A DNA stretch of 6,432 nt. Source: Clostridia bacterium. Its GTDB lineage: Bacteria; Bacillota; Clostridia; UBA1381. Location of the stretch: assembly GCA_008668455.1 (NCBI GenBank), contig RQCD01000050.1:1-6432 (forward strand), written 5' to 3'. A model generated the notes under the pieces. It made no database searches, was not told the DNA's origin, and saw nothing but the letters and a program-made list of their open reading frames with translations. This document shows, piece by piece, positions 1-6,201 of the stretch; the stretch's first letter is position 1, and each line of letters begins with the position of its first letter. The translations under genes were made by a program, and so were the position numbers.

Positions 1-1032
1 ATATTATTCAGAACTGATTTTAGCGGACTTTCAGCGGAATTAGAACGGCTTTCTGTTGGAAAAAAACTGCTTTTGGTGACCGATTCAAATGTTGAGCCGC
101 TTTGGAGTAACGCTGTTTTAGAGCAGCTTTCCGGATTTGATACAGAGCTTTGTGTTTTGCCTGCCGGGGAGAAACATAAGGGGATGGACGGGAGTCTAAA
201 GATCTGTGCGGCTTGTGTGACACATGGTATGGATCGGGATTCTGCGATTTTAGCTTTGGGCGGCGGTGTTGTCGGCGATATGGCAGGCTTTGCGGCGGCA
301 ATTTATATGCGCGGAATTTCATTTGTGCAGATTCCGACCACGCTTTTGAGCCAGTCGGACAGCAGCGTCGGCGGAAAAACCGGCATTGATTTTATGGATG
401 GAAAAAACCTTTTGGGTGCGTTCCATCAACCGAAATTAGTCTATATGAATATTATGACGCTTTCCACGCTCCCCAAAAGGGAATTTATTTCCGGAATGGG
501 CGAAGTGATTAAGCATGGTATGATCCGGGACGCGGATTTTTTTGAATTTCTAAGAATCCACGCAGAAGAAATCAAGCGTTTAGATCCGGAGATTATGATA
601 AAAACGGTTCGCAGAAACTGCGAGATTAAAGCTTCGGTGGTATCAGTAGATGAAAAGGAGCATGGCTTGCGTGCAATTTTAAATTTTGGTCATACCATCG
701 GACACGCGGTGGAGAGCGCATGCAATTTCAAAAGAACGCATGGAGAATGCGTGGCAGTGGGTATGTGTGCCGCGTCTCTGATTGCGAAAAACCGCGGCAT
801 GCTGCCGGAGGAGGAATTGAGCTGTCTGACAGAGCTTTTAGCGCTTTACGGCTTTGAAACAAAAATTGATCTTCCCGATCAGTCGGTTATTTTATCGTTC
901 ATGAAAAATGATAAGAAGAATCATAACGGGAAAAACACCTTTATTCTGCCCGAGAAAATCGGCAGGGTGATCCGGACAGATGACGTCACCGGGGAAGAAA
1001 CCAGAAACGCTTTACAATTTATTTCAAAATAG
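1..1032 (+). CDS. aroB: 3-dehydroquinate synthase, 5' end cut by the window edge
   Basis: AroB converts DAHP to 3-dehydroquinate, the second step of the cytoplasmic shikimate pathway to chorismate, using NAD+ and a divalent metal. The frame is open from base 1, giving 343 visible residues; the family usually has about 350-360, so only a few N-terminal codons are missing. A TTG at 73 lies inside the conserved N-terminal Rossmann strand (LLLVTDSNV) and is not the true start. Numbering from the first visible codon, the NAD-binding GGGVVGD begins at residue 87 and is followed by the family block DSSVGGKTG. The expected metal ligands are Glu168 in GEVIKHG, the first His of NFGHTIGHAVE (residue 231) and the His of HGE (residue 247). 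The KNDKK motif near the C-terminus is also present. No key residue is missing. It ends 16 nt before lspA, so co-transcription is likely. Family assignment is secure. Confidence 0.96.
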   Translation: MLFRTDFSGLSAELERLSVGKKLLLVTDSNVEPLWSNAVLEQLSGFDTELCVLPAGEKHKGMDGSLKICAACVTHGMDRDSAILALGGGVVGDMAGFAAAIYMRGISFVQIPTTLLSQSDSSVGGKTGIDFMDGKNLLGAFHQPKLVYMNIMTLSTLPKREFISGMGEVIKHGMIRDADFFEFLRIHAEEIKRLDPEIMIKTVRRNCEIKASVVSVDEKEHGLRAILNFGHTIGHAVESACNFKRTHGECVAVGMCAASLIAKNRGMLPEEELSCLTELLALYGFETKIDLPDQSVILSFMKNDKKNHNGKNTFILPEKIGRVIRTDDVTGEETRNALQFISK

Positions 1033-1048
1033 AAAGGGAAAAAACAGA

Positions 1049-1540
1049 ATGTTAATTTGGGTTATTATCTCTCTGGCGGTTGTGCTTTTAGATCAGGGAA
1101 CAAAGCTGCTTGTCATTCACAATATTGCCCCAACCGACACGATTTCGGTTCTGCCGCGGATTTTAAATCTTGTTTATGTCAAAAATACCGGGGCGGCATT
1201 TAGTATTTTGTCCGGAAAAACATTTTTTCTAAGTCTTATCTCGCTTGCAGTCTGTGTGGGAATTGTCTGGTATCTGATCAAAAACCGACCGGAAAACAAA
1301 CTGATGCTGCTGTCGGTTTCTCTGGTGTTAGGGGGTGCAGTCGGCAACCTGATCGATCGGATGCTCCGGGGGAGTGTGGTGGACTTTTTTGAGGTTATTT
1401 TTGTTGATTTTCCGGTTTTTAACGTTGCGGATATTGCTATCACAGCGGGCGCAGTGTTGTTAATGATTTATGTTCTGTTCTTTGACCGGGAAAAAAAGAG
1501 CAGCGGAAAAGAGGATTCGGATGCAGATTCTAAAGCTTAA
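1049..1540 (+). CDS. lspA: Lipoprotein signal peptidase (signal peptidase II)
   Basis: LspA is the inner-membrane aspartyl protease that removes the signal peptide of diacylglyceryl-modified prolipoproteins. The 163-residue product has the usual family length and about four hydrophobic membrane segments (near residues 1-23, 58-76, 85-102 and 128-147). Family motifs are complete: DQGTK at 15-19, KNTGAAFS at 45-52, GNLIDR with catalytic Asp103, and FNVADI with catalytic Asp128. The charged tail (DREKKSSGKEDSDAD) is probably cytoplasmic. I chose ATG 1049 because AGAAAGGG lies about 10 nt upstream and the first residues then begin the first membrane helix. The in-frame ATG at 980 would add 23 residues lying entirely over the end of aroB and has no family support. 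The 3' end overlaps the next gene by 20 nt, which suggests translational coupling. The lspA–rluD order is common in Bacillota. Confidence 0.96.
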   Translation: MLIWVIISLAVVLLDQGTKLLVIHNIAPTDTISVLPRILNLVYVKNTGAAFSILSGKTFFLSLISLAVCVGIVWYLIKNRPENKLMLLSVSLVLGGAVGNLIDRMLRGSVVDFFEVIFVDFPVFNVADIAITAGAVLLMIYVLFFDREKKSSGKEDSDADSKA

Positions 1541-2432
1541 AGCGGAAACGGCAGGGGAGAGAATTGATAAGTTTATCAGCGAATCATGTGAAAACATTTC
1601 GCGCTCCTATGCGGCAAAGCTTTTAGAAGAAGGAAACGTTTTTTTGAATACGCGTGCGCTTTCAAAAGGCTATAAGCTCTGCGGCGGTGAGGAAATTGAA
1701 ATTCACCTTCCTGATCCGGAGACACTGGAGGTTCTGCCGGAGAATATTCCGCTTGAAATCGTGTACGAGGATGAGGAGCTTCTGGTGGTGAATAAGCCGC
1801 AGGGGATGGTGGTGCATCCGGCGGCAGGCAATCCGACCGGAACACTTGTGAATGCGCTCCTGTACCATTGTCAGGGGCGGCTTTCTGCCATTAACGGCGT
1901 CATCCGTCCGGGGATTGTACACCGGATTGACAAGGACACCAGCGGACTTTTGCTGGTGGCAAAAACAAATGAATCGCACTTGTTTTTAGCAGAGCAAATT
2001 AAGGAAAGAAAAGCGTGCCGGAAATATTTTGCTCTGGTGAATGGCAGAATCAAGGAGAATGGCACGGTCAACCGTCCGATTGCAAGGCATCCCTCAGACC
2101 GCAAAAAAATGGCGGTGGTTGCCGGAGGACGCAAGGCAGTTACGCACTATCATGTTTTAGAGGGTTTTGGAAATTATACGCTTTTGGAGTGTGTTTTGGA
2201 AACCGGACGTACCCATCAGATTCGTGTACATATGGCATATATCGGGCATAGTATTGTCGGAGATCCTGTTTATGGAGTGAAAAAAGAAAAATTTCGTTTA
2301 AAAGGTCAGCTGCTGCATGCATATTCCATTGGCTTTGTGCATCCAAAAACCGGAGAATATATGGAATTTTCAGCACCAATGCCGGAATATTTCCAGGAGG
2401 TTGTGACTGCTTTGCGAAAAAGAAATGAATAA
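1521..2432 (+). CDS. RluA-family 23S rRNA pseudouridine synthase (RluD/YlyB type)
   Basis: The predicted enzyme isomerises specific uridines to pseudouridine in structured RNA, most likely in large-subunit rRNA as for RluD. The 303-residue protein has an N-terminal S4 RNA-binding domain (about residues 13-62, ERIDKF through the GGEEIEI turn) followed by the RluA-type catalytic domain. The catalytic motif HRIDKDTSG contains the nucleophilic Asp137. GRTHQIRVH (229-237) and GDPVYG further on are also family hallmarks. ATG 1521 is preferred because GAGG at 1511-1514 is spaced 6 nt from it and the S4 domain begins shortly after; an in-frame ATG at 1470 would add 17 residues with no family support. 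It overlaps lspA by 20 nt. The location directly after lspA matches Bacillus ylyB. The exact target uridine cannot be read from sequence; RluD-like positions in 23S helix 69 are an inference, so I give no gene symbol. Confidence 0.93.
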   Translation: MQILKLKAETAGERIDKFISESCENISRSYAAKLLEEGNVFLNTRALSKGYKLCGGEEIEIHLPDPETLEVLPENIPLEIVYEDEELLVVNKPQGMVVHPAAGNPTGTLVNALLYHCQGRLSAINGVIRPGIVHRIDKDTSGLLLVAKTNESHLFLAEQIKERKACRKYFALVNGRIKENGTVNRPIARHPSDRKKMAVVAGGRKAVTHYHVLEGFGNYTLLECVLETGRTHQIRVHMAYIGHSIVGDPVYGVKKEKFRLKGQLLHAYSIGFVHPKTGEYMEFSAPMPEYFQEVVTALRKRNE

Positions 2433-2500
2433 TGTGTGAAGAATGAGAAAAACGTCTTGTTTTTTTATAAAATGTGTGGTAAGTTAGAAAAGGAGAGCAT

Positions 2501-3316
2501 ATGGATAATCGCTGCATAGGTGTGTTTGATTCCGGTTTGGGCGGATTAACCTGCGTAAAGCAGATTATGAAGGAGCTGCCGGATGAAAATTTGATTTATT
2601 TCGGAGATACCGGACGCGTTCCCTATGGTACACGGTCGGCAGAAACAATTATCAAATATTCAAAAGAAGATATCCGATTTTTAAAAAGCTTTGATGTGAA
2701 GCAGATTGTGGTTGCATGCGGAACGGTCAGCTCGGTTGCGCTTCCGGTTTTAGCGCCGGAGGAGGAAACCCCTATGATCGGTGTGGTAGAAGCAACGGCA
2801 ATGGCGGCATACCGCGCCACAAAAAACGGAAAAATCGGCATTATCGGAACGCCCGGAACAATTGGAAGCTGCGCGTATCAAAAAAGGATTGCTCTGGAAA
2901 ATCCGGATGTTGAGATGATCTCGCGCGCATGTCCGCTCTTTGTTCCGCTGGTGGAAAACGGACATTTCAACACTCCGGTCGCAAAGCTTGTGGTGGAGGA
3001 ATATTTAAGTGACATCCGTGCCTATGGGGTGGATACGCTGATTTTAGGCTGTACCCATTATCCGCTTCTCCGGGATGCAATTGCAGAGTTTATGGGCGGG
3101 GACGTCACACTTGTTGACGCCGGTGCGGAGCTTGCAAAGGAGCTCCGGAGAGAGCTTCATAAGGAAGAACGGCACAGCGCAGGACGGGATGCGGAGCAGT
3201 ACCGTTATTATGTCAGTGACAATATAGAGAGCTTTGCGCATTTAGCGTCGGTATTTCTGCAAAGTGACGTAAAAGGACAAGTGAGGAAGATTGAAATTGA
3301 ACGCTATGAAGAATAA
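2501..3316 (+). CDS. murI: Glutamate racemase
   Basis: MurI interconverts L- and D-glutamate in the cytoplasm without a cofactor, supplying D-Glu for the peptidoglycan stem peptide. The 271-residue length is typical. N-terminal GVFDSGLGG carries the conserved Asp10-Ser11, and PYGTRSAETI follows. The two catalytic cysteines are Cys73 (in ACGTVSS) and Cys184 (in LGCTHYP, next to His186). The GTPGTIGS segment and the PLVENG Glu are also present. The first cysteine motif is non-canonical: the usual ACNTAS reads ACGTVS, so the substrate-contacting Asn is Gly74. Everything else looks functional. AGGAG at 2491-2495 sits 5 nt before ATG 2501. The 68-nt gap upstream is the largest within the + strand cluster, so an internal promoter is possible, although I find no convincing one. 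The 3' end overlaps the DUF1934 gene. The related aspartate racemases are less likely given the motifs and length. Confidence 0.94.
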   Translation: MDNRCIGVFDSGLGGLTCVKQIMKELPDENLIYFGDTGRVPYGTRSAETIIKYSKEDIRFLKSFDVKQIVVACGTVSSVALPVLAPEEETPMIGVVEATAMAAYRATKNGKIGIIGTPGTIGSCAYQKRIALENPDVEMISRACPLFVPLVENGHFNTPVAKLVVEEYLSDIRAYGVDTLILGCTHYPLLRDAIAEFMGGDVTLVDAGAELAKELRRELHKEERHSAGRDAEQYRYYVSDNIESFAHLASVFLQSDVKGQVRKIEIERYEE

Positions 3317-3737
3317 TGTCCGTATCAGAATTCTGAGCCGGCAGAGAAAAAACGGAGAGTCGGATGAAATGGAGATTTGCACCGAGGGAACATTCCTTTG
3401 TAAAAAGGGTGTGTATTATCTGTTTTATACAGAATATACCGAAATTGGGGAGGTGTCTGTCCGGATTACCGCAGACGATACCTGTGTAAAGGTGCACCGG
3501 AACGGAGCATGCCGGTCAACGGTGGAATATCGTCCGGGTGTGCCGTGCGAATATGTCTATCAGCTCCCTTACGGAGAATTGATTATGACAGCGGATACAA
3601 AAGAGATTTCATGCGGTTTGTCCAAAGAGGGCGGCAGTCTGCGGCTTTCTTATTTTCTGGATATTCATCATGAAATTTTTGAAAATGACCTGACTATTGA
3701 AGTAACAGGAAAGGATGAAGAATATGAAGATGCGTAA
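3306..3737 (+). CDS. DUF1934 family protein (YwiB-like, predicted beta-barrel)
   Basis: This small protein of 143 residues resembles the DUF1934/YwiB family, predicted cytoplasmic calycin-like beta-barrels of unknown function. The pattern that suggests this is an N-terminal VRIRILSRQ strand, then GTFLCKKGVYYLFYTEYTE, a central run of alternating polar and hydrophobic strands, the YQLPYGELIM turn, and the final SLRLSYFLDI...NDLTIEVT strands. There is no signal peptide or membrane segment. Start choice is uncertain. An in-frame stop at 3282 leaves only TTG 3291 (GAGGA at 3283-3287, but just 3 nt away) and ATG 3306 (no clear ribosome binding site). I chose ATG 3306, which overlaps the murI stop by 11 nt and could rely on ribosomes finishing murI; with TTG 3291 the protein is 148 residues. 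Family assignment is from memory of its pattern and is fairly confident; the biochemical role is unknown. Its position between cell-wall genes gives only a weak hint. Confidence 0.82.
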   Translation: MKNNVRIRILSRQRKNGESDEMEICTEGTFLCKKGVYYLFYTEYTEIGEVSVRITADDTCVKVHRNGACRSTVEYRPGVPCEYVYQLPYGELIMTADTKEISCGLSKEGGSLRLSYFLDIHHEIFENDLTIEVTGKDEEYEDA

Positions 3738-5157
3738 AAAGCTATATGCTCTGATTTTATCGGCAAGCATGTTGATTCCGTCGCTTTCGCAGGCGGCAAG
3801 TGTGGAATATAACACCTTTGACAAGCTGATGAATTATGCGGCACAGCTTTACATAGATCAGGATATTTCGGTGGAGGAGTTAAAGGAGGAGGCTGTATCA
3901 AAGCTTTTGGAGGAGCATCCGGAGCTTTTGGATCAGCTGTTAAAGGCGGGCTTTTCGAGTCTTGATCAGTACAGCGAGTTTTTTACCGGTGAGGAATTTT
4001 TAGACTACATGAATGACTTAAACCATACTTTTTATGGAATTGGAGTGACTATTCAGAAAAACGGAGAATATGTCGAGGTAGTTAACTGCTTAGACGGCGG
4101 AAGCGCCAAGGAGGCAGGGCTTGCGATTGGTGACAAAATTTATGCAGTGGATGGAGAGAGCGCCGTCGGAAAAACGCTTTCTGATGTGCAGAAAATGATC
4201 ACAGGCGAATTAAATACTACGGTAAACGTTACGGTTCTGCGCGGCGACGCGGAAAAAAGCTTCACCATGACCAGAAAGCCGGTTTCTGCGGATACCGTTG
4301 CCCATACTGTGTTAGAGGGAAACATCGGCTATATTACAATCATTAATTTTGCAGAAAAAACGGATACCGAATTTGCAAATGTCCTGAAGGATTTGGACGA
4401 GCAAGGGGTTACGGAAATTATTTTAGACTTAAGAGATAACCCCGGCGGCTATCTCATTTCGGCGGTGAATATTGCAAAAATGATCGTGCCGGAGGGTGTG
4501 ATTGTGCAGACAATGTTTCGGCAGGAGGAAAAGAATGAAACGTTCTATTCCGAACTAAAGAACCCCAAATACCGGTTTGCAGTTTTGGTGAACCAGAACA
4601 CGGCAAGCGCTGCAGAGGTATTGGCAGGCGCAATGCAGGATTCCAAAATCGGTTATCTGATCGGCGATACCACCTATGGGAAGGCTGTGCTCCAGGAGAT
4701 GTTCCAGCTGTCACACGGCGGCTTTAAAATCACCACCGGTCATTATCTCACACGTGACGGACATGAGATCAACAAAATCGGTATTGATCCGGACGAGCAG
4801 GTGATGAACACGACTCAGAAAGTGAATATGTCGCGCTTTACGCCATTTGATTATAAGATCAAGTGGAAGGTGGGCGAGGAGTCGGACAGCGTGCTTGCGG
4901 CAAAGGAACGGCTTCGGCTGATGGGTTATTATCAGGGAAGTATGGACACCTATTTTGATACCGAGCTGGAAAGTGCGGTGAATCAGTTCCAGGCAGACAC
5001 CGAGCTTTATCCCTATGGCGTTTTGGATATTTCAACGCAGGTTCGGATCGAAAATGAATTTTACAAGCGTGAGGAATTAGTGGATAACCAGCTCTACACA
5101 GCCTATGAGTATTTCGGGGGCGACAGGCAAGTCCTGATTGATGGAGAAAATAAATGA
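3724..5157 (+). CDS. Secreted S41 C-terminal processing protease with PDZ and peptidoglycan-binding-like domains
   Basis: This is a 477-residue CtpA/CtpB-type serine protease, predicted to be exported and to cleave extracytoplasmic proteins near their C-termini. The N-terminus is a signal peptide: MKMRKK, a hydrophobic core, then SQA with likely cleavage after Ala24. A helical segment ending in a YSEFFTGEEF motif leads into a PDZ domain (about 100-180, beginning YGIGV). The S41 core follows (about 195-360), with DLRDNPGG, nucleophile Ser295 in NTASAAE, general base Lys320 in YGKAVLQ, and Gln324. The Ser-to-Lys spacing of 25 and Lys-to-Gln spacing of 4 match known CtpB geometry. Residues about 385-445 look like a PG_binding_1 repeat (AKERLRLMGYY...AVNQFQ). 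ATG 3724 is preferred because AAGGA ends 8 nt upstream; ATG 3715 and 3730 are possible. It overlaps the previous gene by 14 nt and the next by 4 nt. The target is unknown. Confidence 0.93.
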   Translation: MKMRKKLYALILSASMLIPSLSQAASVEYNTFDKLMNYAAQLYIDQDISVEELKEEAVSKLLEEHPELLDQLLKAGFSSLDQYSEFFTGEEFLDYMNDLNHTFYGIGVTIQKNGEYVEVVNCLDGGSAKEAGLAIGDKIYAVDGESAVGKTLSDVQKMITGELNTTVNVTVLRGDAEKSFTMTRKPVSADTVAHTVLEGNIGYITIINFAEKTDTEFANVLKDLDEQGVTEIILDLRDNPGGYLISAVNIAKMIVPEGVIVQTMFRQEEKNETFYSELKNPKYRFAVLVNQNTASAAEVLAGAMQDSKIGYLIGDTTYGKAVLQEMFQLSHGGFKITTGHYLTRDGHEINKIGIDPDEQVMNTTQKVNMSRFTPFDYKIKWKVGEESDSVLAAKERLRLMGYYQGSMDTYFDTELESAVNQFQADTELYPYGVLDISTQVRIENEFYKREELVDNQLYTAYEYFGGDRQVLIDGENK

Positions 5158-6095
5158 AGATCGTAGTTTTAGATGCAAACACATTAGGAAATGATATACA
5201 TTTGGAAAAATTTCCGCTTCTTCGGAATGCGGAAATTTTTCCTGCCACAAAGCCGGAGGAGGTTTCGGATCGGATTTCTGATTGCGAGGTGATTGTTTTA
5301 AATAAAGTGAAGCTTTCGGAAAAAAATCTTTCGCAGGCAAAAAATTTACAGCTTATTTGTATCACAGCAACCGGCTATGACAATGTGGATGTGGAATATT
5401 GCAAAAACCGCGGGATTGCTGTTTGTAATGTTGTCGGATATTCCACCGACAGCGTGGCACAGGTTACCGTTGCAACAGCGCTTTCACTATGGATGCATCT
5501 GTCCTATTTCGAACGCTATGTCCGGGATGGGCGTTATACTGCGTCCGGTGTGCAGAACTGCTTATATCCTGCATTTTTAGAGCTGACCGGAAAAACATGG
5601 GGAATTATTGGGTATGGAAATATCGGAAAAAAGGTCGGTGAGATTGCAAGAGCAATCGGATGTCGCGTCATTTATATGAGAAGGTCAGAGGATCAGAATG
5701 CGATGCCGCTGGATACGATTTTAAGGGAAGCAGATATTATTTCGGTGCATACGCCGCTTAGCGAGGAAACAAGACACCTGATCGGAAAAGAGGAGCTTTC
5801 TAAAATGAAGCCAGGCGCAATTTTAGTGAATGCTGCACGCGGTGCAGTACTGGATGAGGAGGCAGTTTGCGAGGCAATCTTAAATGAAACCCTTGCCGGC
5901 TTTGGAACAGATGTCTATTCTACAGAACCGATTCCCACCGGACATCCCTTTGAAAAGCTTTATCATTCCGACCGCGTTCTTTTTACTCCGCACATGGCAT
6001 GGGGTTCATACGAGGCACGGAGACGCTGCATAGAGGAAATTGAAGAAAATATCCGTGCCTATTTTGCCGGAGAAAAACGGAACAGAGTGGTCTGA
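5154..6095 (+). CDS. D-2-hydroxyacid dehydrogenase, glycerate dehydrogenase/hydroxypyruvate reductase-like
   Basis: This 313-residue NAD(P)-dependent enzyme should reversibly reduce a 2-oxoacid to the D-2-hydroxyacid in the cytoplasm. An N-terminal catalytic half contains NKVKLSEKNL and ATGYDNVD, then the GYSTDSVAQ linker. The Rossmann domain carries GYGNIG (Gly153, Gly155, Gly158). The catalytic triad is Arg229 in NAARGAV, Glu258 in VYSTEP and His280 in TPHMAWGS. NKV, ATGYDNVD and PHMAW resemble hydroxypyruvate/glycerate dehydrogenases more than D-lactate dehydrogenase or SerA, and there is no ACT domain. Substrate assignment is inference. The acidic residue expected about 18 positions after the glycine motif is replaced by RRSED, so cofactor choice (NAD or NADP) is open. 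It starts in an ATGA overlap with the protease stop, with GGAG at 5143-5146 spaced 7 nt, so translation is probably coupled. It is the last + strand gene; no clear intrinsic terminator follows. Confidence 0.92.
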   Translation: MKIVVLDANTLGNDIHLEKFPLLRNAEIFPATKPEEVSDRISDCEVIVLNKVKLSEKNLSQAKNLQLICITATGYDNVDVEYCKNRGIAVCNVVGYSTDSVAQVTVATALSLWMHLSYFERYVRDGRYTASGVQNCLYPAFLELTGKTWGIIGYGNIGKKVGEIARAIGCRVIYMRRSEDQNAMPLDTILREADIISVHTPLSEETRHLIGKEELSKMKPGAILVNAARGAVLDEEAVCEAILNETLAGFGTDVYSTEPIPTGHPFEKLYHSDRVLFTPHMAWGSYEARRRCIEEIEENIRAYFAGEKRNRVV

Positions 6096-6139
6096 AAACA
6101 GGCATTAATCATCACATAGACAATAGCTTTTTTAATGAA

Positions 6140-6170
6140 TATATCGACCTTCGGTCCGTAAGGTGATATA
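6140..6170. repeat. Imperfect inverted repeat (11 + 10 base arms) in the convergent gap
   Basis: Arms TATATC(G)ACCTT (6140-6151, with G6146 unpaired) and AAGGTGATATA (6160-6170) pair over 11 bp around the 8-base loop CGGTCCGT. There is no T-run immediately after it on either strand, so it does not look like a Rho-independent terminator. The ACCTT-N8-AAGGT core is better read as a DNA-level dyad for a dimeric regulator, because it fills the spacer of the promoter-like element described separately. Confidence 0.6.
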
Positions 6171-6172
6171 AT
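6144..6172 (+). promoter_or_regulatory. Promoter-like element with MerR-type spacer dyad
   Basis: TCGACC at 6144-6149 matches four of six bases of the sigma-70/SigA -35 consensus, and a perfect TATAAT lies at 6167-6172 with a 17-bp spacer. The spacer holds an ACCTT...AAGGT dyad, the arrangement typical of promoters activated by MerR-family regulators, although those usually have 19-20 bp spacers. Transcription would start near 6179 and run antisense into the AraC-family gene; no + strand gene follows in the window. I infer an orphan or relic promoter, or the start of an antisense transcript. Confidence 0.45.
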
Positions 6173-6173
6173 C

Positions 6174-6185
6174 GGTTTATAAACC
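6174..6185. repeat. Perfect 12-bp palindrome GGTTTATAAACC
   Basis: The sequence is its own reverse complement with no central loop, so it is a candidate protein-binding site rather than an RNA hairpin. Its centre (6179/6180) coincides with the start point expected from the TATAAT at 6167-6172. Binding there would block initiation. A function is inferred only from the symmetry and position. Confidence 0.4.
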
Positions 6186-6201
6186 CAAACATATTATTAT
6201 T

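Noticed and set aside
73..75. TTG at 73 as the start of aroB
   Set aside because: The frame is open to base 1 and the preceding 24 codons fit the AroB N-terminus, so the gene is simply cut by the window edge.
2448..2466. AAAAAC/GTTTTT hairpin with a T-run between the pseudouridine synthase gene and murI
   Set aside because: The stem has a single G-C pair and its T-run forms the stem itself, so it is too weak to call as an intrinsic terminator.
2457..2485. Possible murI promoter: TTGTTT, 17 bp, TGG-TAAGTT
   Set aside because: Both boxes match only three of six consensus bases, and transcription would start within the murI ribosome binding site.
2140..2517. 125-codon open frame on the - strand covering the gap before murI
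   Set aside because: It is mostly antisense to the pseudouridine synthase gene and shows no motif or recognisable domain.
4859..5365. 168-codon open frame on the - strand across the protease/dehydrogenase junction
   Set aside because: It lies wholly antisense to two well-supported genes, and its translation is rich in Arg, Pro, Ser and Cys with no recognisable domain.
6103..6137. CATTAA/TTAATG pairing with a six-T run (6128-6133) as terminator after the dehydrogenase gene
   Set aside because: The 6-bp AT-rich stem has a loop of over 20 nt and the T-run lies before and into the second arm, which is not terminator geometry.
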